DNA from: Fundidesulfovibrio soli
GTDB taxonomy: Bacteria > Desulfobacterota > Desulfovibrionia > Desulfovibrionales > Desulfovibrionaceae
Length of the DNA stretch: 64,000 nt
NCBI RefSeq assembly: GCF_022808695.1
Contig: NZ_JAKZKW010000003.1
Coordinates: 119,963-183,962 of the forward strand
Direction: 5' to 3'
Shown here: positions 35,357 through 44,851 of the stretch, piece after piece
Layout: each line of letters starts with the position of its first letter
Numbering within the stretch: the stretch's first letter is position 1
The notes under the pieces: generated by a model
Databases searched by the model: none
What the model saw: the letters and a program-made list of their open reading frames with translations, nothing else
Told to the model about the DNA's origin: nothing
Program-made: the position numbers and the translations under genes

Positions 35357-36313
35357 TTATTTTGCGAATATTTTCGAAATTTGTATCACCGCTGGCCCCA
35401 TGATGATTATGAACAACGGCGGCAATATGAACAGGATGAGTGGGAAGAGCAGCTTTACAGGCAGCTTCATGGCAATTTCTTCGGCACGCTGAAAACGTTG
35501 GGTCCGCATGCTGTCTGAATACGTCCTGAGCGACTGGGCCATGCTTGTGCCGAATATATCGGATTGAATTATCAATGTAGCCAGGTTGTTCACTTCCATC
35601 AACCCGATCCTGTTGGACAGCCTTTTCAGGGAGTCTGCTCGTGACTTGCCGGCCTGGAGTTCCAGGTTCATCAACCTGAACTCATCGCTCAACTCGGGGT
35701 GGCCTGTACGAAGTTCCTCGCTGATCCTGTAGATCGCCTGGTCAAGCCCCATGCCTGACTCCACGCAGACCACCATCATGTCCAGAGCGTCCGGCAGTGA
35801 GTGCAAAATGTTCGTTTGCCTGCGTTTGCCCATCTGGTCGAGAATTAAGATGGGCAGATAATAGCCTGTCCCCGCAGGAATAAGGTACAACAGGATGAGA
35901 ACATGCAACTTCAAGGGGATGGGCGATGCTGAATGAAGCAGGCCGGCCATAAGGAGGCCCAGGGCGAACAACCCCAGTCTGCAGCCCAGAAATGTCGCTT
36001 TGGCGCTTGATTTTCTGAACCCTGCCCGGATCAGTTTGTGGTCAATATCAGAGCCTGTTTCCTCGTCGATGAGCTTCAACTGGGTTCCGACCTTGCTGAT
36101 CGTGTGCGCCACAAGTTGTGCCGCAGAAATATCCGATGAACCCAGCACATGCAATTCGTTGTCGATTTGTGAATGCCTGTGGAGCCTTGAACTCAGGACG
36201 CGGCGTTGCTTGTCCTTGTGCGATGCATAGAACAGCATGGCGAACGATACCATGACCAGGACGAAAGCGCCTGTGGCGAACATCAACTCTGTGGGCTGGA
36301 GGTCGTTAAACAC
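35357..36313 (-). CDS. tadC: Tad pilus inner-membrane protein TadC
   Basis: A 318-residue type II secretion F-domain protein: TM near the N-terminus (FATGAFVLVMVSFAMLFYA), two more central TMs and a C-terminal TM (LLFPLILFILPPLFIIIMGP). The GspF domain includes SLPDALDMMVVCVESGMGLD and QSDIFGTSMAQSLRTYSDSM. Overlaps tadB by 8 bases. Confidence 0.92.
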   Translation of the reverse strand: MFNDLQPTELMFATGAFVLVMVSFAMLFYASHKDKQRRVLSSRLHRHSQIDNELHVLGSSDISAAQLVAHTISKVGTQLKLIDEETGSDIDHKLIRAGFRKSSAKATFLGCRLGLFALGLLMAGLLHSASPIPLKLHVLILLYLIPAGTGYYLPILILDQMGKRRQTNILHSLPDALDMMVVCVESGMGLDQAIYRISEELRTGHPELSDEFRLMNLELQAGKSRADSLKRLSNRIGLMEVNNLATLIIQSDIFGTSMAQSLRTYSDSMRTQRFQRAEEIAMKLPVKLLFPLILFILPPLFIIIMGPAVIQISKIFAK

Positions 36314-37271
36314 GGATGTCCACCATCCTCTTTATTACAGCCATCCCGGCTAAAAGCAACCCGCCCGAGGCATACAACAGATAATGCCCAAGTTCTGAGT
36401 CAAACAAGACGGACATGTATCGCGGGTTAAGGAACATGAGTACTCCCAACATCAACGGTGGGAGCAGGAACATGACGTAGCCGGAGTATCTCCCTTCAGC
36501 GGAGAGCGCCGCCACTTTCCCTTTGAGTTTCGCCCTTTCGCGGATGAGGTAGGAGATGGAGTCCATTATCTCAGTCAACTTTCCGCCTGTCTCGCTTTGG
36601 ATTTTCACCGAGGCGACGAAGAACAAAAGGTCCGGCGTATCGAGCCTATCCGCCAGGTTGTCCAGGGCGTCATGGAGATGGCCGCCGAAATTGATCTCCT
36701 CAATGGTCAGCTTGAACTCTTCTCGCATGGGGTCGTCGAATTCCTGGGCCACCATGGTCATGCCGCTGGTGAAGGTATGGCCTGCCTTGAGGGAACGCCC
36801 TATCAGGTCCAGCGCTTCAGGGAATTGTTCTTCAAACTTGGCAGCCCGTTGGGCCGCCTTCCGGTGCACCCACCAGCCTGGTGCGAGCAGGAAGGCCAAT
36901 GCGACGCCCACCTGCGCCAGAAAGCTCCATCCCAGGAGTTTGGCCAGGAGTCCTCCGAACAGACCCAGCGTGACGGACAGCATGATGAACGAGCCAAGCG
37001 ACATGCCAACCTTTGCCTTGCGTATCATCTTCCAGAGGCTCTCGGCCCAGCCCTCCCTGAACAGAAGCAGCTTGACCCACCAACTGTGTTTGACCTGGTC
37101 GCTTTTCAGGAAGTTTTCGGAGCCGGCAGGCATTGCGGCGGCGTTGAACGAATCAAGCCTGGCGCGCAAGGCTTCCTTCTCCCTGTCTAGCATCGCGTTG
37201 GCGATCTGGAAGACACAATACCCAAGGGCGGCACAACCCACGAGTATTACGAGATAGATCCAGGTCGGCAT
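36306..37271 (-). CDS. tadB: Tad pilus inner-membrane protein TadB
   Basis: A 321-residue TadB: start MPTWIYLVILVGCAALGYC (an earlier in-frame start gives non-coding residues). The GspF domain is FPEALDLIGRSLKAGHTFTS to SVKIQSETGGKLTEIMDSIS, with TM helices around 20, 95-130 and the C-terminus. Follows tadA by 10 bases and overlaps tadC. Confidence 0.92.
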   Translation of the reverse strand: MPTWIYLVILVGCAALGYCVFQIANAMLDREKEALRARLDSFNAAAMPAGSENFLKSDQVKHSWWVKLLLFREGWAESLWKMIRKAKVGMSLGSFIMLSVTLGLFGGLLAKLLGWSFLAQVGVALAFLLAPGWWVHRKAAQRAAKFEEQFPEALDLIGRSLKAGHTFTSGMTMVAQEFDDPMREEFKLTIEEINFGGHLHDALDNLADRLDTPDLLFFVASVKIQSETGGKLTEIMDSISYLIRERAKLKGKVAALSAEGRYSGYVMFLLPPLMLGVLMFLNPRYMSVLFDSELGHYLLYASGGLLLAGMAVIKRMVDIRV

Positions 37272-37281
37272 GGTGTTGTCC

Positions 37282-38640
37282 CTATATGTCGAGCATGGTG
37301 CGCTGCACGAAGAGGTTTCCTGGGAGCTTGAAACCTTTGGCCTCGATGCGTTCCGAGAAGCGCGGCCTGATCCCCCTGCTGACATACCTCCCGCGTACCT
37401 TGCCATCCGCGGCCAGGCCATGTTGCTCGAAGGCGAAGATTTCCTGCATGGTGATGACTTCGCCCTCCATGCCTGTGATCTCCTGGAAGCTGATCATCTT
37501 GCGGGTGCCGTCGGAGAGGCGGGCGATCTGCACCACCACGTCGATAGCCGAGCTGATGTAGCGTTTGAGCGAGCTGGAGGTCATATTGAAGCCGGCCATG
37601 TACATCATGGTCTCGAGGCGCATCAGCGCGTCCCGGGGCGTGTTGGCGTGGACGGTGGCCAGGGAGCCGTCGTGGCCTGTGTTCATGGCCTGAAGCATGT
37701 CGAGGGCTTCCGCGCCGCGCACCTCGCCCACGATGATCCTGTCCGGACGCATGCGCAGCGAGTTCCTGACCAGATCGCGCTGGGCGACCTCGCCTTTGCC
37801 CTCCAGGTTGGCGGGCCTGGTTTCGAGGCGCACGACGTGCTCCTGCTTGAGCTGCAATTCCGCGGCGTCCTCGATGGTGACGATGCGCTCGTCGTTGGGG
37901 ATGAACCGCGAGAGGCAGTTGAGGAGTGTGGTTTTTCCGCTGCCTGTGCCGCCCGAGATGAGGATATTCATCCTGCCCCTGACGATGCTCTGGAGGATTT
38001 CGCTCATTTCTTGCGGAATGGATTTGAACCGGATCAGGTCCGAAAGCTCCAGCGGGTCCTTGGAGAACTTGCGGATGGAGAGCACTGGCCCGTCGATAGA
38101 CAGCGGAGGGATGATGACGTTGACGCGCGAACCGTCGGGCAGGCGGGCGTCCACCATGGGCGTTGTTTCGTCAACCCGACGGCCCACCCTGTTCACTATG
38201 CGGTCGATGATCTTTTTGAGGTGCGAATTGTCCTTGAAACGTGCCTCGGTGAGTTCCAGCTTGCCGTTGCGCTCAACGTAGACGCGGTCGAACGTGTTGA
38301 CGAGTATGTCGTTGACCGTGGGATCGTGCAGGAAGGGCTCCAGGGGGCCGTGTCCCCGCATCTCGTCGTGGATTTCCCTCACCAGGCGCTCGCGCTCGCC
38401 CTGGTTCAAAGGCACGTCGCGGAAGTCATCGTTCAGAAGCTTCTCGGACAGTTTGGCCACCTCCGACCTGAACACCTCGGGCGGCATGGACTCGAGGCGC
38501 GTGAGATCCATGAGCTCGATCAGGCGGTCGTGCAGCCGCATCTTGATGTCGTGATACGTCTCGGCATTCTTCGCCACTTCGGGGCGTGGCGGCATTCCTC
38601 CCGGGGAAGGTGAGGGTGCGTGGTTGTTGATGAAAGCCAT
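37282..38640 (-). CDS. tadA: Tad pilus assembly/secretion ATPase TadA (CpaF)
   Basis: A 452-residue secretion ATPase. N-terminal helical domain, then [19 protein letters not shown], Walker [21 protein letters not shown], Asp box [19 protein letters not shown], Walker [20 protein letters not shown] and the His box [18 protein letters not shown]. The catalytic set is complete. Powers both assembly and retraction of Flp pili. Ribosome-binding site (AGGAAGAG) is rather far upstream. Confidence 0.96.
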   Translation of the reverse strand: MAFINNHAPSPSPGGMPPRPEVAKNAETYHDIKMRLHDRLIELMDLTRLESMPPEVFRSEVAKLSEKLLNDDFRDVPLNQGERERLVREIHDEMRGHGPLEPFLHDPTVNDILVNTFDRVYVERNGKLELTEARFKDNSHLKKIIDRIVNRVGRRVDETTPMVDARLPDGSRVNVIIPPLSIDGPVLSIRKFSKDPLELSDLIRFKSIPQEMSEILQSIVRGRMNILISGGTGSGKTTLLNCLSRFIPNDERIVTIEDAAELQLKQEHVVRLETRPANLEGKGEVAQRDLVRNSLRMRPDRIIVGEVRGAEALDMLQAMNTGHDGSLATVHANTPRDALMRLETMMYMAGFNMTSSSLKRYISSAIDVVVQIARLSDGTRKMISFQEITGMEGEVITMQEIFAFEQHGLAADGKVRGRYVSRGIRPRFSERIEAKGFKLPGNLFVQRTMLDI

Positions 38641-38679
38641 GTGCTTGTACGCTCTTCCTGTGTTCGCCCGGCGGTGCGC

Positions 38680-39825
38680 CTAGCGGCTCGAGTCCCTGAC
38701 GAGGCCAACGCCGAACAGTGTGCCGCAGTTGCCCGCGGGCTCCGGTGAAGGGGCTGTGGCCATGTCCTTGATGAACCGAGCCGTTACGTCGCCGCTGCCG
38801 TTTATGCCTTCGATGAATACCGCGCCCAACTGATAGACCTTCACGGTGTCGCGCCCCGATGATGGAGGATCCCGGGGGTCGTAGAAGGCGATCATGCCCA
38901 CTCTGGGGCTGTTGAGAGGGTCTGTCTGGTTGCTGCCGACAATGGACTTGGTGGCGGAGTCCCAGTGCGCGCCCGGGTCCGATGCGATGAGGTCTTCGAT
39001 GCCCTGCTTGGTGGGGCCTGTCATGTTGCCGGGTTCCATCTTGAGGAAATCGCCTACGGACACGTCGGAATTGCTGGAGCCCGTGCATCCTGAGATGTTG
39101 GTCCTGTATTCGTTGCCGCCGGGGACGGGATTGCCCCTGTTGGCCGGCGGAAAATCAATGGGGTTGTACTGGCCCGGGGCGATTGTGTCCTGCGGGTCTC
39201 CCTGTTTGAGGACGATCTGCGTGCCGACATCCGCCTCGGAATACCCTTGAACATTCACCGAGGCCATCTCAAGATTGCTCTTGGTGTCCAGCTTGCCGTT
39301 GTTGTTGTATTTCTTGGCTGGATCGGCCAAGTCGTTCCAGGTGAACTTGGTGGGTACCACCCACGGCTTGAGACAGCGCGAGTTGGTGACGCAGTAGATC
39401 GCCGCCCTGGCTGTGGCGGACACGTCGGCGAAGTTCTTGCCGAGCACCGGGCCGAGGAAGAGGGATACCGGATTGCCCCTTGCCGCGGTGAGCCCCGCGG
39501 TCACCTCGACATAGCCCGCGACGGTGTCGATGGTCACGTCCTGGGTGCGCACGGCTGCGCCGGGGCTGTCGGCGGCTTGGACGTTGGCCTGACCGAAGTT
39601 CACTGCCTCGGCACTGATTTTCGCCGTGTCGGTGCCGAATGAGACCAGTGACGCCGCCCCTGCCATGGCCGCGGCGTCAGCCGCCGCCTGCATCTGGCCG
39701 CGCTTCCATTTGAGGTATCCCAGGTCGACTGCGAATGCGCCGAATCCCGCAAGCACGACCAGCGCCAAGGCCACAACCACGGCCACGGAGCCACCCTGCC
39801 TGGTATCTGTCTGGAACTCCTTCAT
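38680..39825 (-). CDS. tadG: TadG-like pilus-assembly protein
   Basis: A 381-residue protein with an N-terminal TadE/TadG-type membrane helix (GGSVAVVVALALVVLAGFGA, then FAVDLGYLKWKRGQMQAAAD, AAAMAGA) and a large extracytoplasmic domain with Cys pairs (CVTNSRC; ISGCTG). The AGGAGG site is 10 bases upstream of MKEFQTDTRQGG. The longer open frame extends into non-coding sequence. Forms minor pilins or anchors of the Flp system. Confidence 0.8.
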   Translation of the reverse strand: MKEFQTDTRQGGSVAVVVALALVVLAGFGAFAVDLGYLKWKRGQMQAAADAAAMAGAASLVSFGTDTAKISAEAVNFGQANVQAADSPGAAVRTQDVTIDTVAGYVEVTAGLTAARGNPVSLFLGPVLGKNFADVSATARAAIYCVTNSRCLKPWVVPTKFTWNDLADPAKKYNNNGKLDTKSNLEMASVNVQGYSEADVGTQIVLKQGDPQDTIAPGQYNPIDFPPANRGNPVPGGNEYRTNISGCTGSSNSDVSVGDFLKMEPGNMTGPTKQGIEDLIASDPGAHWDSATKSIVGSNQTDPLNSPRVGMIAFYDPRDPPSSGRDTVKVYQLGAVFIEGINGSGDVTARFIKDMATAPSPEPAGNCGTLFGVGLVRDSSR

Positions 39826-39839
39826 GATGGTTTGTCCTC

Positions 39840-40244
39840 CTAAAGATGGCGGACCGTGGCAGTCGCCGTTGCAGTAGTGAGGCTTTGCATGAAGTTCGGC
39901 CACGGGAAAAACACCAGTCCTGAAAGGTTGTAGGTCACGGTCACCGCTACGGGCGAGCCTTGCGTGCCTGTAAGGGAACCGGCGGAGATGCTCGTTGACG
40001 CCAATGCCGTGTCCAGGCCGGCGCTGGCGAGCATGCTGTTCACCACTGGGCCGGGCGGATCGGCGTTCCCCGCGGCCATGGCGCCTTGTTCGGCGGCGCG
40101 GGTGATGATGTTCTGCACGTTCAGTATCTGCCCGTAATCGATGATCATCGCCGTCAACGGGCCGAGAATGAACAGGGCCATCAGCACAAACTCGATGGCT
40201 GCGGTCCCGTTTTCACCCGGGTTGGTATGGCTGTGCGGTTTCAT
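39840..40244 (-). CDS. TadE-like pseudopilin
   Basis: A 134-residue protein: MKPHSHTNPGENGTAAIEFV with the TadE signature G-x-x-x-x-E-F followed by LMALFILGPLTAMIIDYGQI and then RAAEQGAMAAG. Starts within an ATGA overlap of the upstream gene (40241-40663). Minor pilin processed by the locus prepilin peptidase. Confidence 0.82.
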   Translation of the reverse strand: MKPHSHTNPGENGTAAIEFVLMALFILGPLTAMIIDYGQILNVQNIITRAAEQGAMAAGNADPPGPVVNSMLASAGLDTALASTSISAGSLTGTQGSPVAVTVTYNLSGLVFFPWPNFMQSLTTATATATVRHL

Positions 40245-40663
40245 GGCTGCCCCACCATGATCGAAGAACCGGACACCTGGGTGACCCCCAGCATTCCCGG
40301 CACGAAACCGCCGAGGGCGATGACCTCGTACGGGACGCTCACCGTGACGGTGATGGGTTGCCCCGGGGACCTGGCGGAGATGGAATATGACGGCGTGGCC
40401 TGGATTCCTCCGTCGCTGACGACCTGCTCTATGCGCGCGCCCACCTCGCCGTCGGTGACATCGCTCAGGATCGCCATGCGCGCACCTTCTGCCGCGGCGG
40501 AGCTCAACACGTGCTGCGCCCAGAAATAGCGGCCGAACTCCATGCACCCCAGCAGCAGAAGAAGCAGCGGCAACAGGATCAAGGCGAACTCCACAACCGT
40601 CGCCCCACCCATGTTCTTCCGTTTTTCCTCGAGTGTTTTCATGTTCTTCACCCGTGGGGGCAT
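40241..40663 (-). CDS. TadE-like pseudopilin (second copy)
   Basis: A 140-residue TadE family protein with NMGGATVVEFALILLPLLLL as pilin-like helix and HVLSSAAAEGARMAI following. I chose the ATG at 40663, which overlaps the stop of the upstream lipoprotein gene by one base (TGATG); the ATG at 40642 (MKTLEEKRKN) is an alternative. Overlaps the next TadE gene by 4 bases, so the three genes are coupled. Confidence 0.8.
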   Translation of the reverse strand: MPPRVKNMKTLEEKRKNMGGATVVEFALILLPLLLLLLGCMEFGRYFWAQHVLSSAAAEGARMAILSDVTDGEVGARIEQVVSDGGIQATPSYSISARSPGQPITVTVSVPYEVIALGGFVPGMLGVTQVSGSSIMVGQP

Positions 40664-40956
40664 CACTTCGAATCCTGCTTCGCCCCCCCGTACAGATCGA
40701 CCATGTTCTCCAACACGCCCTGCGATTTCTTTTCCTCGCCGCGTTTCTCGTAGCGCTTGACGGCCTGCATGGCGGCGACGCCGTCCATGCCGGTCACGGG
40801 CTTGTCGCCGCCGGCGTCGGGATTGAGCCGCTGCGCTTCCATGTTGGCCCGCACGCTCTCGCCGGGTTTCCATTCCGCGTAGCGGTCGGACTCGGCGCAA
40901 GCGCAGAGCAGCGCCGATGCAAGGACAGCCCAGAGCATGGCTATGACAGCTTTCAT
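40663..40956 (-). CDS. Small Tad-locus lipoprotein (97 aa)
   Basis: MKAVIAMLWAVLASALLCAC begins a lipoprotein-like signal with Cys at about residue 20. The mature part (AESDRYAEWKPGESVRANME, ending AKQDSK) is short, charged and Asp/Gly-rich. It sits between the secretin and the TadE-type genes with 3-base spacing, where pilotin-like small lipoproteins are often found. Role inferred from position. Confidence 0.65.
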   Translation of the reverse strand: MKAVIAMLWAVLASALLCACAESDRYAEWKPGESVRANMEAQRLNPDAGGDKPVTGMDGVAAMQAVKRYEKRGEEKKSQGVLENMVDLYGGAKQDSK

Positions 40957-40959
40957 GGA

Positions 40960-42510
40960 TCAGCCCCCCTGTTTGGTCGTGTTGGAGGTCTTGCCGGCTC
41001 CGCTCGGGGCCGCGGCCGGCGAATACGAGGGCGGAGGGGCGACCGTCTGGCCGAATTCGCCGTCAAAGGAGTCCTTGGTGACCCCCACCGGTCCGTTCTG
41101 GGCGGGCGGAGGGCTCTTCTTGAGCTTGTTCTTGTCGATGCCCAGGTAGAACTCCAGGTCGTCGGGCTCCTTGGGGAAGTTGTCCGTGGGCAGCTTCACG
41201 TTCTTGGTGTCGATCGGCTTGGCCAGCCTCGGCGTGACCACGATGACCAGTTCGGTCTGGTTCTTCTGGTACTCCGAACTCTTGAACAGGCTGCCCAGCA
41301 CGGGCACGTCGCCAATGGCCGGGAACTTCTTGGAGGCGTCCCTGGCGTCCTCGCGCAGCATGCCCGCGATGGCGAAGCTTTGCCCGTCGCCGAGCTCGAC
41401 CACGGTGGACGTGCTGCGCTTGAGGATGGAGGGAATCTGGAAAGAGCCAATCTGGATGCTGCGGGTGTAGTCCAGGTCTGAAACGGAAGGCTGCACCTTC
41501 ATGCTGATCTTGTCGCCGGAGAGCACGTGGGGGGTGAAGCTCAACTCCACGCCGAACTTCTTCCATTCGATGGTGACCGTGCCCAGGGCCTGGGGAATAG
41601 GCACGGGAATCTCGCCGCCGGCCAGGAAGTCCGCCGTCTGCCCGTTGAGGCACACCAGGGTGGGCTCGGCCAGGATCTTGGCCAGGCCGTTGTCCTTGAG
41701 GATGTCGATGAAGCCGGTCCAGGTCACGGGCCGGTTGTTGATGGTGGTGTTCACGTTGAAGATGCCCTGGACCTTCTGGTCGATGGTCAGTGGGACGTTG
41801 CCGAAGAACCTGGTGGGGTCGTTCACCGGGACGCCGGTGTTTGAGATCACGTTCGCAAGCCCGGACAGGTTGGTGAGGGCGCCCAGGAAGGTGTAGATGA
41901 AGTCGCCCTGGGAGAGCGCGTTGATGTTGATGCCCAGGCGCTTGATCAGGGCCCGCTGCATCTCGGCCACGCGGACTTCCAGCATGACCTGCTGCACGCC
42001 GCCCACCTGCATGAGGTTGAGCACCTTGCCGTGGGCGGAGGCCATGGTCAGCACACGCTGCACGTTCAGCTCGTTCTTGACCGTGCCGGAGAGTGCGATG
42101 GCGTCGTTGGCCGAGCGCACCTCGATCCCCGGTTCGTCGGGCAGCACTTCCGCGATGAGCATCTTGAGCCGCTGGATGTCAGGGGAGACCTCCACGTCAT
42201 ACAGGCCGCGCACCTGGTTGTTGGCGTCCCACAGGGTCAAGTTGGTGACGCCCGTGCTCTTGGCGGCCACGTAGAGTTGGTTGGGCGGGATCAGCACGTA
42301 GTCGGCCACGTTGGGGTCGGCCACCGAGACGCGGGCGATATCCGCGGGACAACGGACAATGGCGGATTTGCCGGTGGTGATGCGGATGCGCTGGGCACCC
42401 TGGACCCGCGCTTCCGCCGCAAGGGCTTCGGGGCGGACGCTCAGGGCAGCGATGACCAGAATCAGGGCCAGCACGAGAAGAGTACGATGTGTGCGCTGCA
42501 TGTGTTTCAC
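40960..42510 (-). CDS. cpaC: Tad secretin (RcpA/CpaC)
   Basis: A 516-residue outer-membrane secretin with signal peptide, N-terminal BON/pilus-N domain (RITTGKSAIVRCPADIARVS, VADPNVADYVLI) and C-terminal secretin domain (AEPTLVCLNGQTADFLAGGE, then KMKVQPSVSDLDY-like and ELGDGQSFAIAGML). The Pro/Ala-rich tail follows. The GTG at 42510 overlaps the cpaB stop (GTGA); an ATG at 42501 is the other option. Confidence 0.92.
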   Translation of the reverse strand: MKHMQRTHRTLLVLALILVIAALSVRPEALAAEARVQGAQRIRITTGKSAIVRCPADIARVSVADPNVADYVLIPPNQLYVAAKSTGVTNLTLWDANNQVRGLYDVEVSPDIQRLKMLIAEVLPDEPGIEVRSANDAIALSGTVKNELNVQRVLTMASAHGKVLNLMQVGGVQQVMLEVRVAEMQRALIKRLGININALSQGDFIYTFLGALTNLSGLANVISNTGVPVNDPTRFFGNVPLTIDQKVQGIFNVNTTINNRPVTWTGFIDILKDNGLAKILAEPTLVCLNGQTADFLAGGEIPVPIPQALGTVTIEWKKFGVELSFTPHVLSGDKISMKVQPSVSDLDYTRSIQIGSFQIPSILKRSTSTVVELGDGQSFAIAGMLREDARDASKKFPAIGDVPVLGSLFKSSEYQKNQTELVIVVTPRLAKPIDTKNVKLPTDNFPKEPDDLEFYLGIDKNKLKKSPPPAQNGPVGVTKDSFDGEFGQTVAPPPSYSPAAAPSGAGKTSNTTKQGG

Positions 42511-43394
42511 TGCTTCTTCTTGAGGGTGGAGCCGTCCACGGCCATTTTCTCCACGGTTGTTCCCCGGATGGTCTCGATCATCCTGGGTTCGGCCTTCGCG
42601 CCTGTTGCGCTGTCCCCCCTGAAGGAGGCGAGGTTGGTCCTCACGTCGGCGCCCATGGTGTTGACCACGGCCTTGTCCAGGGGGTTGCGAAGGGCGAAAT
42701 TCAATTGCCCCTGGTGCGCGGCGAGGGCCAGCTTCTCGCCGTCCTCCGGCGAAACCTCCAGGGTGTAGTGGTCGTAGGAGGCCTCTTCGGGCTGGCCTTT
42801 GACGTTGACCTTTTTTTCGGCTTCCGCGCCGGTGGCGAGCACCTTCACATCCTCAAGGACCACCTTGGTGACCTTGCTGTCCGTCTTGCCTTCGGTCTTG
42901 CCTTCGGCGGTCACCGTGCCGGACGGGACGTCCACGGTCATGAGCACGTCCACCCGTGAGCCGGGCAGGATGAGCCCGCCCATGCCCATCACCTTGTTGC
43001 CCTTCACGGCAACGGCGCGCATGCCCGGGCTGACCATGGCTTCCAGGCCGCCGGTCGTCCCCGGCGGGAAGAGCTTTGCGGAGGTGACGGGCTCGTTGCC
43101 GCCCAGGGGGACCATGAGCACACGGCCTTCCAGGTCCTTGAAGTCGGTGAAGCTGCCCTGGGGGACCGCATCGGCGAAGTAGGGGGCCATCTTGAGGCTG
43201 GAGGGGTCGAGCTTGGCGCCCCTTGGCAGGTCCGCCCTGGAGACGACGATGTCCGCCATGGGCTTCTGCGGCGTAACTTCGGCAGTATTGATCTTGGCCG
43301 TCCTGCTCTGCATCCAGAGCAGGACCAGGAAACCGGCCGCGAGAGACACGACCAAGGCCACGACGGCGTTGAGCAGGATGCGTCCTCGGTTCAT
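42507..43394 (-). CDS. cpaB: Tad pilus assembly protein CpaB/RcpC
   Basis: A 295-residue protein: N-terminal TM (NAVVALVVSLAAGFLVLLWM), SAF domain (DIVVSRADLPRGAKLDPSS, LKMAPYF), and the CpaB/RcpC domain with GLILPGSRVDVLMTVDVPSG and KLALAAHQGQLNFALRNP. Periplasmic partner of the secretin, with which it overlaps by 4 bases. Confidence 0.9.
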   Translation of the reverse strand: MNRGRILLNAVVALVVSLAAGFLVLLWMQSRTAKINTAEVTPQKPMADIVVSRADLPRGAKLDPSSLKMAPYFADAVPQGSFTDFKDLEGRVLMVPLGGNEPVTSAKLFPPGTTGGLEAMVSPGMRAVAVKGNKVMGMGGLILPGSRVDVLMTVDVPSGTVTAEGKTEGKTDSKVTKVVLEDVKVLATGAEAEKKVNVKGQPEEASYDHYTLEVSPEDGEKLALAAHQGQLNFALRNPLDKAVVNTMGADVRTNLASFRGDSATGAKAEPRMIETIRGTTVEKMAVDGSTLKKKQ

Positions 43395-43448
43395 GTCACG
43401 TCCCGTATGGTTAGTGTTGCAGCCTGCGGCCGGTACGCGCCCGGCGCC

Positions 43449-43955
43449 TTAAAAAAGGCTGATGTACTCGTGCCCCGTGGCGCGCCAGGCCAGTGTGCCC
43501 ATCGTGCCCGCCGCGATGGCTATGGCGTAACAGGCCTTGCGCCCCCCAAGCAGCGTGCCCATCGACCCCGCTTCGTTCCTGGCCAGGTAGACCTTGACAA
43601 TGATCAACCCGGCCTGGACTCCGCCCGCCAGGGCCACGAAGATCCAGACCGTGAGCAAAGCCCCCGCGCCCAGGGCCGCGCCCACCACGCAAAGCAGTTT
43701 CACGTCCCCCGCGCCCAACGCGCCCCAGACGAAAAGCAGAAAGTGCGCGGCGAAGGCGCACACGAGCCCGAGCAACGATGCAATGAGGCCGTCGAGCGAA
43801 CCGAAAACATAGTTGAGGCCCAGCATGGCGATGGTCCCCGACGCGGTGAGCGCATTGGGGATGCGGCGGTATTTGATGTCGAAAAATGCCGCAAATGCAA
43901 CAGTCGCTGCGAGGGCAACGTAAATAGGAGTTTCACTTGCAAACATGCCTAACAT
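43449..43955 (-). CDS. cpaA: Tad prepilin peptidase (TadV/CpaA)
   Basis: A 168-residue A24 aspartic peptidase with six hydrophobic segments. Both catalytic Asp are present: FDIKYRRIPN near residue 26 and GALGAGDVKLLCVVGAALGA near 85. It lacks an N-terminal methylase domain, as usual for TadV. Processes Flp and TadE/G pilins. Downstream of flp. Confidence 0.92.
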   Translation of the reverse strand: MLGMFASETPIYVALAATVAFAAFFDIKYRRIPNALTASGTIAMLGLNYVFGSLDGLIASLLGLVCAFAAHFLLFVWGALGAGDVKLLCVVGAALGAGALLTVWIFVALAGGVQAGLIIVKVYLARNEAGSMGTLLGGRKACYAIAIAAGTMGTLAWRATGHEYISLF

Positions 43956-44051
43956 AATGAATCCAAATGCAAAAACATGCTATTAGAAAAATGCGTGTCT
44001 ATGGCCGTTGTTGTGTTGTCGCATAAGTTCATGCAGATTCAGGTCGTGCGA

Positions 44052-44085
44052 CATGCCTGGCATACATGTGTGTTTGCCAGGCATG
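44052..44085. other. Perfect 11-bp hairpin between flp and the prepilin peptidase gene
   Basis: CATGCCTGGCA and TGCCAGGCATG flank a 12-base loop, 45 bases after the flp stop codon. No T tract follows on the - strand, so it is more likely an mRNA-stabilising or partial-termination stem that would give flp much higher expression than the rest of the operon. Confidence 0.5.
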
Positions 44086-44129
44086 CCGCTCGATTATCAA
44101 GTCGGTGCTGAACGTTGAATTGACGCTCG

Positions 44130-44303
44130 TCAGCTGGCTGCAGGCAGCTGGTCGGAAACTGTCTGGAACGCTGATTGAATCTGACCACCGAGAGTCGCAA
44201 CAATGCCGACGATCACTGCCGCGATCAGCGCAACGAGCAGGCCGTATTCCACGGCGCTCGCGCCATCCTCTTCCTTCACAAAACGCTTAATCAGTTCCAG
44301 CAT
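44130..44303 (-). CDS. flp: Flp/Fap-type major pilin
   Basis: A 57-residue prepilin: MLELIKRFVKEEDGASAVEY, cleaved after Gly (EEDG/ASAVEYGLL) by the A24 peptidase, then the hydrophobic helix GLLVALIAAVIVGIVATLGG and a short polar tail. GGGAGGG precedes the ATG. First gene of the Tad operon and the structural fibre subunit. Confidence 0.94.
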   Translation of the reverse strand: MLELIKRFVKEEDGASAVEYGLLVALIAAVIVGIVATLGGQIQSAFQTVSDQLPAAS

Positions 44304-44851
44304 GATGTAACCCTCCCGCCCCGAGGGGCATGATTTGTTTTCAGAGCCGGGAAACAAGCTCCGACTACACATCTATTACGTATAATTAATAAGAAGTACA
44401 GGTAGGGTTTCCCGTATTCGAAGGAAGAATTTCACTCGCCTGCATGTTGTACGTCCGTTTCGCATGCGTGTAGGACAGTTTTATAACATGCCGAAATTGC
44501 TTTTATTTTTCTCCGTCTCTGGCCGGGCCGCTTGGAGGCTCAAAGTCGGGTTGTGTCAATATTACACATGGCCCTCGTCGATATGGAGTTGATGAACATT
44601 GGCATTGCTTTCCTCGGCCTGCATCGACCTGCGGGCCGGGGTGCGACTCCAGCCACTGTGAGTCGTTCGCGCGCAGCGTGCCGGGGCGGAGTAGCCGTTG
44701 CCGCACCCTAGGGCCGGTCAGAAGCGGGCCAGGGCAAAGGGCCGCGTCGCGGACTGAGCGTGTACGGGGACGCGCGGCCGCACCTCTTGCATCGCGACGG
44801 ATACGCGCCAGCCCGACCGGCGCACCCAGGCGAGTCCGCCCCGTCACGTCG
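44304..44851. other. Tad operon upstream region
   Basis: About 550 bases. The part next to flp (44370-44520) is AT-rich and includes TTATTAATTATACG on the - strand, a plausible promoter area. The distal part, toward the DUF362 gene, is GC-rich. Open frames here show no ribosome-binding site. I cannot define a sigma-54 or other promoter with confidence. Confidence 0.4.
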
